From assembly GCA_910585915.1 (NCBI GenBank), contig CAJUGF010000054.1, forward strand, positions 1 to 7,823: a DNA stretch of 7,823 nt, in the 5' to 3' direction. Shown here in pieces: positions 1-7,379 of the stretch. The position numbers and the translations under genes were made by a program. Numbering within the stretch: position 1 is the first letter of the stretch; every line of letters begins with the position of its first letter. The notes below the pieces were generated by a model. That model was not told the DNA's origin and did no database searches. It saw only the letters and a list, made by a program, of their open reading frames with translations. The stretch comes from an uncultured Bacilli bacterium. GTDB taxonomy: Bacteria > Bacillota_I > Bacilli_A > RF39 > UBA660.

Positions 1-57
1 CTACTAATATTTTAACAAATAATAGAAAAAGTAACAATACAATTTCACTATTTTTGT

Positions 58-462
58 TTAAAATTTATATGATGAAATGATATTTCCATCAGAATCAGCT
101 ATTGTTACATTTGCATTTGCAATATATAATGCTTGAAAATCAGGATTATCCAGAGTATAACCTGCTTCTTCAGCCCAATCAAATTCATTTATAATTGCTT
201 TTTTTGCATCGATGTTGTTGCTATCATCAATTAATTTACAATTTATTCTTATCCAATTTTCTTCATCATAAGCAACAATACAAACATTATTATTAATAGC
301 TATTTGTTTTGATATATTTTTTTGCTTATTAGTTAGAACATAAATTTTATTATCAAATAATACTGGATCACCAAAAGGTCTACAACTAGGTTTACCATCA
401 TTAATTGTAGATACAAAATTTACCTGTGTATTCTCTTTTAAAAATTTATATGTTTCGTTCAT
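58..462 (-). CDS. Pyridoxamine 5'-phosphate oxidase-family (PPOX, flavin split-barrel) protein
   Basis: The 134-aa product has the layout of small single-domain PPOX-like split-barrel proteins. The N-terminal helix (MNETYKFLKE) is followed by a strand with FVSTINDGKPSCRPFGDP (about 16-33), then IYVLTNKQKNISKQI (about 40-54), where family members bind the flavin phosphate, and VCIVAYDEENWIRI (about 60-73). Such proteins usually bind FMN or a related cofactor as cytoplasmic dimers; most small paralogues have no proven substrate, so a vitamin B6 role should not be assumed. It lies 14 bp downstream of the acetyltransferase stop. Its ribosome binding site (AGGAGA, 472-477) overlaps that stop codon, so the pair is probably one transcript with translational coupling. 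The ATG at 462 has 9-nt spacing from this site. Family call is from the sequence pattern; the substrate is unknown. It may be cargo of the mobile element or a host gene. Confidence 0.8.
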   Translation of the reverse strand: MNETYKFLKENTQVNFVSTINDGKPSCRPFGDPVLFDNKIYVLTNKQKNISKQIAINNNVCIVAYDEENWIRINCKLIDDSNNIDAKKAIINEFDWAEEAGYTLDNPDFQALYIANANVTIADSDGNIISSYKF

Positions 463-476
463 TTTTTCATTCTCCT

Positions 477-950
477 TTACAACTTATTAACTATTTTCTT
501 AATATCACCACTGATTATTTTCCAATCGTCAATAGTTTCAAAGCCTAATCTTTCATACCAACAATATGGAAAAACATTTTCATCTTCATAAGTATGTGCT
601 TCTAATACAGTTGCATTATATTTTTCAATTGCATATGTAAATTGTGCTTTAAACAATTGTTTTGCAAGGCCTGACTTTCTATACTCTTCACATACAAATA
701 GTTCAGTATCTTCTAAGTGCTTTCCATCCCACCAGGGTTTAAGTAGAGACATTATTGCACCAATAGGTTTTTCATCATCATAAGCGACAAATAGCAAATC
801 AGGATTTTTATCAAAGAAATATCTAAACATTTCTAAAGCAGATTCTTTTGTCCATTTTTCTTCTAATACTGAATTGGCATAATAACTTGAATATGCTTCA
901 GCGATTGCCTCTAAATCTTTCTCATTTTTTAAATTGCTAATATTAATCAT
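477..950 (-). CDS. GNAT-family N-acetyltransferase
   Basis: The 157-aa product has the usual length and order of a single-domain GNAT enzyme, which transfers an acetyl group from acetyl-CoA to an amine. Visible features are the strand LLFVAYDDEKPIGAIMSLL (about 52-70), then ELFVCEEYRKSGLAKQLF (about 83-100) containing the R-x-x-G-x-A acetyl-CoA pyrophosphate loop (R91-G94-A96), and WYERLGF (131-137) at motif B. The substrate is not apparent. The frame is open up to a TTG at 968, but AGGAGG (958-963) lies inside that extension with 7-nt spacing to the ATG at 950, so 950 is taken as the start. It is the first gene of a two-gene minus-strand unit with the PPOX protein and is divergent from the radical SAM gene. 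Confidence 0.85.
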   Translation of the reverse strand: MINISNLKNEKDLEAIAEAYSSYYANSVLEEKWTKESALEMFRYFFDKNPDLLFVAYDDEKPIGAIMSLLKPWWDGKHLEDTELFVCEEYRKSGLAKQLFKAQFTYAIEKYNATVLEAHTYEDENVFPYCWYERLGFETIDDWKIISGDIKKIVNKL

Positions 951-972
951 AAAGATTCCTCCTATCAATAAT

Positions 973-981
973 ATTTTATCA
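973..981 (-). promoter_or_regulatory. Possible extended -10 promoter for the acetyltransferase operon
   Basis: On the minus strand TGA-TAAAAT (TGn followed by a 5/6 -10 box) sits about 22 nt before the start codon. No good -35 is visible at 16-18 bp, so the call depends on the extended -10 and on there being no gene close upstream on this strand. Confidence 0.3.
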
Positions 982-1035
982 CAATATAGTAACTTTTTAG
1001 AATATAATTATTAAAAAATAGGGAAATTTTTGGAA

Positions 1036-1071
1036 CTAGCATATATTTACAAAAATACTAAAATATGCTAG
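1036..1071. promoter_or_regulatory. 9-bp inverted repeat, likely operator of the radical SAM gene
   Basis: CTAGCATAT (1036-1044) and ATATGCTAG (1063-1071) form a perfect 9-bp inverted repeat separated by 18 bp. The left arm ends one base before the -35 box, and the right arm overlaps the first half of the -10 box of the promoter at 1046-1074. A dimeric repressor binding here would block RNA polymerase. No regulator gene is seen next to it in the window. Confidence 0.5.
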
Positions 1072-1074
1072 AAT
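1046..1074 (+). promoter_or_regulatory. Promoter of the radical SAM gene
   Basis: A -35 box TTTACA (1046-1051, 5/6) and a -10 box TAGAAT (1069-1074, 5/6) are separated by exactly 17 bp. The predicted start of transcription near 1081 leaves a roughly 20-nt leader carrying AGGAGG before the ATG at 1101. This placement puts the upstream ATG at 1065 outside the transcript and supports the later start. Confidence 0.6.
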
Positions 1075-1100
1075 ATAAGCCAACAAAGGAGGGACTTTGT

Positions 1101-2129
1101 ATGAAAATAAATCAATATAAACCTTGGGAACAAGAAGAAGTTAAATTATTAGTAAATCAATCTAATAAAAAATTGCCTATATTAGATATTCAATTAGGTG
1201 GTGCTTGTAATTTAAATTGTATTTATTGTGATACTCCAAAATATGGATTACCATGTTCAGTAGATCTTTCAGCAATTGAAAAATTAATGAATGATGGAGA
1301 TATAAGATGGGTATATGTGTGTGGTCTTGGAGAGCCAACAGCACCTGCAAATTTAAAACATTTAAAACAAATCTTACAATGGTGTAAAGAGAAAAATATA
1401 GGATTATCAATGTTTAGTAATATGTTAAATGTTGATAAAGAATTACTAGATTATATTGATGATGGAACATTGCATGTATTATTCAAATTAGATACTTTTG
1501 ATAAATCTAAAATGGCTTATTTATATGGTCAAGATAAAGGCGATATTATATTAAAAAATTATGAAGCATTAAAAGAAGTTACACATGCTGAAAATGGAGT
1601 TACTAATTTAGGTGCTTCAATTGTTCCAACTAGTGTAAATTATAATGAACTACCATCTATAATTGATTATTGTATGGAAAATGGTGTTTTCCCTTTAATT
1701 GGTCAATTAGAAGATGCTGGTAGTTGTTCAAAAATTTTTAAAGATTTAGAAGTAAAAGAAGAAGATTTAGTTAAATTTAGAAATTATCTATCTCATAACT
1801 ATGGGGTTGATTATGAAATGCCAACTTGTCCTGCTACTATATCTGGTATTCATATAACTAATACAAATAATATTATATTAGATAAAAGAACAGGTTTATC
1901 TTGCCCTTGGTTTTGGCTAGATGAACCTCAATTAGAAGTTATTGGTAATATCCAAAATATGAGTTATGATGAAATAGTTAATAGTGTTTTAAAATATAGA
2001 CAATCTAAACTTTTAGATGTTGAAGATATGGAAAAACATGTTGACCTTTATCCATTTGGTGGATGTGGTGGAAATGCTAAACAACTTTTAAGAACTTATC
2101 TAAATGTTTCAAAAGGTAAAAGGTTATAA
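1101..2129 (+). CDS. Radical SAM protein with SPASM-like C-terminal cysteines
   Basis: This 342-aa cytoplasmic enzyme carries the radical SAM cluster motif C36-x3-C40-x2-C43 (CNLNCIYC), which binds the [4Fe-4S] cluster that cleaves S-adenosylmethionine. A GGEP-like motif GLGEP (75-79) follows. The C-terminal third has spaced cysteines (C243 in PTCPATISG, C268 in LSCPW, C322 in GGCGG, perhaps C209) and a GNIQNMSYDEI segment, as in SPASM/twitch auxiliary-cluster domains. That architecture is common in peptide- and carbohydrate-modifying maturases, but no precursor peptide or partner is adjacent, so the substrate is unknown. AGGAGG lies 8 nt before the ATG at 1101; the ATG at 1065 is inside the operator and has no ribosome binding site. 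It has its own promoter and a terminator at 2136-2167. It is probably cargo or host DNA beside the mobilization genes. Confidence 0.85.
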   Translation: MKINQYKPWEQEEVKLLVNQSNKKLPILDIQLGGACNLNCIYCDTPKYGLPCSVDLSAIEKLMNDGDIRWVYVCGLGEPTAPANLKHLKQILQWCKEKNIGLSMFSNMLNVDKELLDYIDDGTLHVLFKLDTFDKSKMAYLYGQDKGDIILKNYEALKEVTHAENGVTNLGASIVPTSVNYNELPSIIDYCMENGVFPLIGQLEDAGSCSKIFKDLEVKEEDLVKFRNYLSHNYGVDYEMPTCPATISGIHITNTNNIILDKRTGLSCPWFWLDEPQLEVIGNIQNMSYDEIVNSVLKYRQSKLLDVEDMEKHVDLYPFGGCGGNAKQLLRTYLNVSKGKRL

Positions 2130-2135
2130 AACTAT

Positions 2136-2167
2136 AAAACAGGTTAGTCTTACGAGTAACCTGTTTT
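2136..2167. terminator. Bidirectional intrinsic terminator between radical SAM and relaxase genes
   Basis: AAAACAGGTTA (2136-2146) and TAACCTGTTTT (2157-2167) form an 11-bp hairpin, 8 bp without the A/T ends, with a 10-nt loop. A T-run follows on the plus strand and the matching A-run gives a T-run on the minus strand, so it can end both convergent transcripts. It overlaps the relaxase stop codon. Confidence 0.85.
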
Positions 2168-3510
2168 TATCTTTCTAAGTCATCTATATCTTTACTTTTT
2201 GAGTTATTTTGTATTATGTCCATTTCATTATCATCAAGTATATCTTCATTATATAATTCATCTATAAGTTCATCATATTTATTTGAAGAGAAGAATTTAT
2301 CTTGTAAGAATTTAATAAACTCATTCCACAATTTTTTAAAATAATTTAATGTTTCTTCTAATTTTGATATTTTATCTTCTAATTCATAAATAGTGTCATT
2401 AGCATTATCCAAATCATATTCTAATACCTCAATTCTATCATCACGAGTTTGGATTTTCTTCTTTAAGTTTCTAACTTCGTTAGAGTGTTCTCTTAAATCA
2501 TCCTCATATTTTTGTAAAACAACATTTATATCATTAGAATCTCTTAAATTAGAAGTGGTATCATTTGTTTGTTCTATATATTTTTTAATCTTATTTATAT
2601 TTTCATTAGAAATAGTAAAGTTATTTTTATTAGTGATAGTAGGTTTTAGACTATCAATAATATCATTTATTTCATTAGACTTATTTTGCAAATCATCTGC
2701 TTTATTATTTAACTCTTTGAGTTGTTTTCTATATTTTTCTTGTTCTCGTTTAAACTTTTTATATTCATTCATATTCGCAACATTAATATCAACATTTCTA
2801 CCATCCTCTTTTGCTTTAAGAGTATAGTTCAAATGATAAATTCTATTGAAAGAATTAATGCAATATTCTCTCATTTTATCTTGAATATCAGTTAAACTAA
2901 TTTTATTAAAGACATCACTTTTTCCAACTTGTTTTTCCATACCATTTTTCATTCCATCTTTAAAAGGAACTCCAACGATATGTAAATGTGGACTAGATTC
3001 ATCATAATGTATAGTTGCATTTGCTATTTTAAAGTTAGGAACAACTTCTTCTAAATCTAATATTTGTTCTTTAAAAACTTCTGTCATTTTCTTCTTAAAC
3101 TTATCATCTTTATCAGTCCAAAAGTCCATATCTCCAAGTTCAATAATTATCTCACAAGCAAGATCCCTTTTGTTATCATTAGAGATATGATTAAAATAGT
3201 TTTCTATTTTTCTATCATTTCTATTTTGCTTTTCATTGTATTTAATTCTTGCATCTTCAAACAAATCTAAATATAAATTTTTAGTATCTTCTACAATAGA
3301 AGAAGTTCCTTTAATCGTACAAATTAATTCTTGGACTTCATCATATTTTCGTAAATTATGTTTATCAACTTTTGATAATTGCTGATGGTTTTGTATTGCA
3401 TTATTAGATAGAGAAGTAGTTCCAGTTTCAGTATTCTTTACACTTCTTCTTGCTTTTTTAGATTTATTTTTATCATTACTTAAATGTAGCGAATAAGATA
3501 ATTCTTCCAT
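2167..3510 (-). CDS. MobV-type relaxase (Pre/Mob, plasmid recombination protein family)
   Basis: This 447-aa protein nicks one strand at oriT and pilots it during mobilization. The signature is NATIHYDESSPHLHIVGVPF (164-183), containing the HxDExxPHxH metal-binding motif with H168, D170, E171, H175 and H177. An upstream H51-N52-L-R segment resembles the conserved HNxR region of MobV N-termini. Residues 245-400 are rich in E/K/N/D heptad-like repeats and should form a long coiled coil, as in MobM-like dimerising C-termini. The tail is acidic. The start at 3510 has AAAGGTGG (3520-3527) 9 nt upstream. The gene follows the 69-aa protein by 24 bp and lies downstream of the candidate oriT, the usual order for this family. 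The N-terminus diverges from plasmid MobM/Pre proteins and looks like the version found in chromosomal elements of gut Bacillota. Confidence 0.88.
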   Translation of the reverse strand: MEELSYSLHLSNDKNKSKKARRSVKNTETGTTSLSNNAIQNHQQLSKVDKHNLRKYDEVQELICTIKGTSSIVEDTKNLYLDLFEDARIKYNEKQNRNDRKIENYFNHISNDNKRDLACEIIIELGDMDFWTDKDDKFKKKMTEVFKEQILDLEEVVPNFKIANATIHYDESSPHLHIVGVPFKDGMKNGMEKQVGKSDVFNKISLTDIQDKMREYCINSFNRIYHLNYTLKAKEDGRNVDINVANMNEYKKFKREQEKYRKQLKELNNKADDLQNKSNEINDIIDSLKPTITNKNNFTISNENINKIKKYIEQTNDTTSNLRDSNDINVVLQKYEDDLREHSNEVRNLKKKIQTRDDRIEVLEYDLDNANDTIYELEDKISKLEETLNYFKKLWNEFIKFLQDKFFSSNKYDELIDELYNEDILDDNEMDIIQNNSKSKDIDDLER

Positions 3511-3534
3511 AAATTTTAACCACCTTTATTCAAA

Positions 3535-3744
3535 TTATTTTTTATCAAAAAATTTTTTTGCTTCATCAAGTGTTTCAAAAAAATTTAGATTCATCATTGT
3601 TCCCATATCATCAATATAGTTACACACAATATAGTGATTGAAACATTTATCAGCATAAACTAAGTAATAGTCTTTCTTTTCATCTATCAAATAGCATTTA
3701 CCATATTGTAGATTTCTAAATTCCTTTTTATATTCAAATTCCAT
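3535..3744 (-). CDS. Hypothetical 69-aa protein between oriT and relaxase
   Basis: I do not recognise this protein. It is a short, soluble, Tyr/Phe-rich polypeptide with several predicted beta strands (for example CYLIDEKKDYYLVYAD, about 17-32, and HYIVCNYIDD, about 37-46) ending in a charged helix (ETLDEAKKFFDKK). There is no signal peptide or membrane segment. Coding status is supported by AAGGAGG (3756-3762) 11 nt before the ATG, by an uninterrupted frame, and by its position as first gene of the mobilization operon, 24 bp before the relaxase. The position would suit a relaxosome accessory factor or a regulator, but that is inference from location only. Confidence 0.7.
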   Translation of the reverse strand: MEFEYKKEFRNLQYGKCYLIDEKKDYYLVYADKCFNHYIVCNYIDDMGTMMNLNFFETLDEAKKFFDKK

Positions 3745-3776
3745 ATTAATTCAATCCTCCTTATTATAGATTAGAG

Positions 3777-3794
3777 CCTACTAGATATAGTAGG
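3777..3794. promoter_or_regulatory. Palindrome over the -10 of the mobilization promoter
   Basis: CCTACTA (3777-3783) and TAGTAGG (3788-3794) form a perfect 7-bp inverted repeat with a 4-bp centre (GATA). It covers the proposed -10 box (3784-3789), so a protein bound here would repress the mobilization genes. In pMV158 the relaxase MobM binds its own promoter region next to oriT; the same logic is plausible here but not shown. Confidence 0.45.
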
Positions 3795-3812
3795 GTAATT
3801 TTGGCTTGTCAA
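3784..3812 (-). promoter_or_regulatory. Candidate promoter of the mobilization operon, embedded in oriT
   Basis: On the minus strand a consensus -35 TTGACA (3807-3812) and a -10-like TATATC (3784-3789, 4/6) are separated by 17 bp. Transcription would start near 3777 and cover the 69-aa gene and relaxase. A TATAAT closer to the gene (about 3763-3768) abuts the ribosome binding site and would start transcription inside it, so it is less likely to be functional. Confidence 0.5.
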
Positions 3813-3881
3813 AATCTCTAACCCCCTATATATTTTGACACAAGTATCAAAATATGGGGGCTAAGGTTTAGGCAACCTTAG
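3798..3881 (-). other. Candidate origin of transfer (MobV-type oriT)
   Basis: On the minus strand TAGGGGG/TTA (complement of 3819-3828) resembles the MobV nick consensus TAGTGNG/TTA, as in pMV158. Three related arms surround it: 3847-3855 (TCAAAATAT on plus), 3830-3839 (ATATTTTGAC) and 3808-3817 (GTCAAAATCT). The centre arm can pair with either neighbour: 9 of 9 with 3847-3855, or 9 of 10 with 3808-3817. The second pairing puts the nick in the hairpin loop. This alternating three-arm design is the known layout of pMV158-type relaxase recognition sites. CCCCC (3822-3826) can also pair with GGGGG (3856-3860). A further perfect 8-bp hairpin lies at 3861-3881. The predicted nick is between bases 3822 and 3821 on the minus strand. 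Location just upstream of the relaxase operon supports the call. Confidence 0.7.
3861..3881. repeat. Perfect 8-bp hairpin flanking the oriT
   Basis: CTAAGGTT (3861-3868) and AACCTTAG (3874-3881) pair perfectly around a 5-nt loop. There is no T-run on either side, so it is not a terminator. Its position directly beside the relaxase-type site suggests an accessory oriT structure. Confidence 0.7.
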
Positions 3882-3947
3882 AATCCATCTGTCTTATTTC
3901 GTATTATTTCAAAACTTCGTAATGGAATAAAACTACATAAGACTTCT

Positions 3948-3980
3948 GATAAAATAATAAGCACTGCTTTTTATTTTATC
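3948..3980. repeat. 15-bp hairpin with 3-nt loop in the non-coding region
   Basis: The 15-nt arms at 3948-3962 (GATAAAATAATAAGC) and 3966-3980 pair at 14 of 15 positions around the loop ACT. Neither flank has a T-run in the right place. Role unknown; it belongs to the hairpin-dense gap between relaxase operon and recombinase. Confidence 0.7.
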
Positions 3981-4059
3981 TATGAAAATTATTCAAGTAA
4001 TTGTAAACTATTGTAAGCAATTATTTCATAATTTTATCAACAAACTTTTCCCACTTTCA

Positions 4060-4178
4060 TTGTCTTTCGACAACAAAACGTGTTCGTTTGTTTTTACTTT
4101 TTTTAGAAAAAAGTTAACAAAAAATCTTTTGTTGATTGGTAACTTCAAAACGAAAAATATTATTTTTGTTTTAAAGTT
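4060..4178. repeat. Run of five back-to-back hairpins in the non-coding gap
   Basis: Five successive inverted repeats fill this stretch: TTGTC/GACAA (4060-4073), AACAAAACG/CGTTTGTT (4072-4092, one bulge), ACTTTTTT/AAAAAAGT (4096-4114), AACAAAA/TTTTGTT (4116-4133), and a longer imperfect one with arms 4141-4158 and 4162-4178. I see no convincing gene in the whole 3745-4226 gap: the one longer plus-strand frame lacks a ribosome binding site and its codons follow the hairpins. Candidate roles are a single-strand origin, recombinase accessory sites, or transcript ends. A/T richness makes some pairing expected by chance, but the consecutive packing is striking. Confidence 0.6.
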
Positions 4179-4201
4179 TTTCCATTATTACTCTTACTTT
4201 T

Positions 4202-6122
<1,921 letters not shown>

Positions 6123-6147
6123 TCAAAATCCTTTCTTATTCTTCATC

Positions 6148-6199
6148 AAAAAAGAGGCGACAAAGACACTTAAATTGGTTTTATGTCTTTGACACCTCT
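6148..6199 (-). terminator. Intrinsic terminator / attenuator in the recombinase leader
   Basis: On the minus strand the 16-nt arms 6199-6184 and 6168-6153 pair with one wobble and one mismatch, and the stem runs straight into six T's (6153-6148). It lies 28 nt before the recombinase start and after its promoter, so most transcripts should stop here unless the hairpin is prevented. Part of the 5' arm (6191-6178) is also complementary over 14 bp to the leader ORF start region, giving a ready antiterminator. Confidence 0.8.
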
Positions 6200-6235
6200 A
6201 AATTTCTATCAGTTGTTTAATTATTTTGTTTTATA

Positions 6236-6253
6236 TTAACCCCTCAAAAACAT
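6236..6253 (-). CDS. Possible five-codon leader peptide (MFLRG) of the recombinase attenuator
   Basis: ATG TTT TTG AGG GGT TAA begins about 17 nt after the predicted transcription start, with a weak AAAAGAAG ahead of it. The ORF is too short to judge by coding statistics. Support comes from context: it lies between a strong promoter and an intrinsic terminator, and its first three codons form one strand of the 14-bp alternative pairing with the terminator arm. Similar very short leader ORFs control antibiotic-responsive attenuators in Bacillota. Translation is inferred, not shown. Confidence 0.45.
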   Translation of the reverse strand: MFLRG

Positions 6254-6276
6254 AAAACTTCTTTTATTGCTTTCCT

Positions 6277-6304
6277 ATTATAAAGAGTTTGTAGTTAAAG
6301 TCAA
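6277..6304 (-). promoter_or_regulatory. Strong promoter of the recombinase leader transcript
   Basis: On the minus strand TTGACT (6299-6304, 5/6) and a perfect TATAAT (6277-6282) are 16 bp apart. Transcription should start near 6270, giving an approximately 150-nt leader before the recombinase ATG. Confidence 0.8.
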
Positions 6305-6371
6305 GACATAATTACCATTTTTTACCTATTTAAAGGCGATTTTAAGGGAAGTTAGTACAAATGCTTATATT

Positions 6372-6647
6372 TTAGTTTAGTTGTTTTATAAAGGCTTCTA
6401 AATCTTTTAATTCTAGTCTTTTTGATAAATTACCAACATATAAAGTTTTAGAGTAGTTAAAAGCAAGAAATGTTATTCCTTTAATAATAATTCTATGTGG
6501 CTCAACATAACTTAAATTCGTTCTAGTAATATTACGAATATTACCATTAATAATAGTAGGTTTTGTATTACAAAAATCACATATAAATTCTATTTTCCTT
6601 TTTAACTCTTGCTCAATTTCTAATTCCTTTGTAGTAATATTAATCAT
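6372..6647 (-). CDS. Hypothetical 91-aa protein
   Basis: I do not recognise this protein. It is small and soluble, with an N-terminal charged helix (ELEIEQELKRKIEFI), a single CDFC pair (about 24-27) that could bind metal only with help from another chain, a central beta-rich part (HRIIIKGITFLAFNYSKTLYVGN, about 51-73) and a final helix (LEAFIKQLN). The ATG at 6647 is preceded by AAAGGACAGG with the spacing to AGG being about 11 nt, slightly long. It lies 32 bp downstream of an intrinsic terminator that follows tRNA-Gly, and its stop is about 70 bp before the recombinase promoter. No clear promoter was found, so it may depend on read-through of that terminator. It could be host or element DNA. 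Confidence 0.6.
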   Translation of the reverse strand: MINITTKELEIEQELKRKIEFICDFCNTKPTIINGNIRNITRTNLSYVEPHRIIIKGITFLAFNYSKTLYVGNLSKRLELKDLEAFIKQLN

Positions 6648-6678
6648 TTAAAACCTGTCCTTTCTAAACTTAAACACT

Positions 6679-6712
6679 AAAAAAGTACCAACTTCTTTTG
6701 AAATTGATACTT
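6679..6712 (-). terminator. Intrinsic terminator after tRNA-Gly
   Basis: On the minus strand AAGTATCAA (6712-6704) pairs with TTGGTACTT (6691-6683), including one T-G pair, with an inner TTC/GAA extension and a T-rich tail (6684-6679). It lies 47 nt downstream of the tRNA 3' end and immediately upstream of the 91-aa gene. Confidence 0.75.
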
Positions 6713-6758
6713 ATGTATTTTAAGTCCTAAACTATAAAAGTTCGGACAGATTTCCCAA

Positions 6759-6833
6759 TGGAGCAAGTGAGGAGAATCGAACTCCCATCTCAACCTTGGC
6801 AAGGTCGCATACTAACCATTGTACTACACCTGC
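6759..6833 (-). tRNA. tRNA-Gly (GCC anticodon)
   Basis: The 75-nt minus-strand cloverleaf folds fully. The acceptor GCAGGTG pairs with CACTTGC (one G-U), the D stem is GTAC/GTAT, and the anticodon stem CGACC/GGTTG holds the loop TTGCCAA with anticodon GCC. The variable loop is AGAT, and the T arm GGGAG/CTCCT has the loop TTCGATT. Discriminator T and CCA (6761-6759) are encoded. It decodes GGC/GGU glycine codons. No copy of its 3' end was seen elsewhere in the window, so it does not look like the att site of the element. Confidence 0.97.
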
Positions 6834-6845
6834 ACTTGCAAAATT

Positions 6846-6874
6846 AATATAACAAATAAACTAAATGAATGCAA
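6846..6874 (-). promoter_or_regulatory. Promoter of tRNA-Gly
   Basis: On the minus strand TTGCAT (6869-6874) and TATATT (6846-6851, 5/6) are 17 bp apart, with the tRNA 5' end 13 nt further on. The boxes sit within a 7-bp inverted repeat, TGCAAGT/ACTTGCA (6834-6840 and 6870-6876). Confidence 0.6.
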
Positions 6875-6905
6875 GTTTTTTTGTTTTTTATATTATATGC
6901 AGAGA

Positions 6906-7349
6906 TTATTTTTTTGTGATTTTTCTAACAATTTCAAAAGATATTGCTTCTATTTGCTCATATATGTCATCAACTTGTTGTTCAATGTATTCTGTATCTA
7001 TGTTTTGCTCTACTAATCTGTTTAAAATCTCATTTACGCTTGCTTCATAATTTCTTTTATTTTTCTTGTTTTGCTCTTGCCAATTTATGTTTTTAAAAAA
7101 TTTCGTAACACTTTCATCATAACTAATTTGCTTTGTTTTTAGCCAAACTGCAATGATAGGATATCCTGGATATTTCTGCCAAAATGTAGCATTATCATTG
7201 GATGTAATTTGGTGATCATTCCAAATAACATAATATTCTTTTTGTTTGTTTGAAGATTTTATAATTGCTGTATTCTTCTTTACGTTTATTCTTCCATCTG
7301 CAATGGCACTAAATGCTTCATATATTTTTGATTTTGGAGGCATTTTCAT
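6906..7349 (-). CDS. Conserved-looking hypothetical 147-aa protein downstream of the alarmone synthetase
   Basis: I cannot assign a family name. The first two thirds form a compact soluble domain: MPPKSKIYEAFSAIADGRI (3-21), a strand YYVIWND (39-45), a polar SNDNATFWQKYPGYPIIAVWLKT stretch (about 49-71), then FFKNINWQEQNKK (about 84-96). The last 45 residues are a charged, probably coiled-coil helix (SVNEILNRL...YEQIEAISFEI). No membrane segment, signal or catalytic motif is evident. The start at 7349 has AGGTGAT (7355-7361) at good spacing; the next ATG at 7343 is too far from it. It lies 30 bp after the alarmone synthetase on the same strand, so the two are likely co-transcribed, but a functional link is only suggested by that. 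Confidence 0.75.
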   Translation of the reverse strand: MKMPPKSKIYEAFSAIADGRINVKKNTAIIKSSNKQKEYYVIWNDHQITSNDNATFWQKYPGYPIIAVWLKTKQISYDESVTKFFKNINWQEQNKKNKRNYEASVNEILNRLVEQNIDTEYIEQQVDDIYEQIEAISFEIVRKITKK

Positions 7350-7379
7350 TATTTATCACCTATTTTATTATAAATAATT

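Noticed and set aside
26..49. Weak hairpin with T-run after the PPOX gene on the minus strand
   Set aside because: The stem is only 5 bp with one G-U pair in very AT-rich DNA; not enough to call a terminator.
951..968. TTG start giving a 163-aa acetyltransferase
   Set aside because: The AGGAGG ribosome binding site is inside this extension and points to the ATG at 950.
1065..1100. Upstream ATG giving a 354-aa radical SAM protein
   Set aside because: This ATG lies inside the operator repeat, between the -35 and -10 boxes, and has no ribosome binding site. AGGAGG placed 8 nt before the ATG at 1101 sets the start.
2393..2827. 144-aa plus-strand frame inside the relaxase
   Set aside because: It is the antisense shadow of the relaxase coiled coil: Ser/Phe/Leu-rich, with no ribosome binding site.
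6759..6833. tRNA-Gly as the integration site of the element
   Set aside because: No second copy of the tRNA 3' end was seen in the window, the 91-aa gene lies between it and the recombinase, and large serine recombinases of this type do not usually target tRNA genes.
6819..7050. Two short plus-strand frames over tRNA-Gly and the 147-aa gene
   Set aside because: They overlap a tRNA and an antisense real gene, lack ribosome binding sites and have Phe/Tyr/Ser-rich shadow composition.
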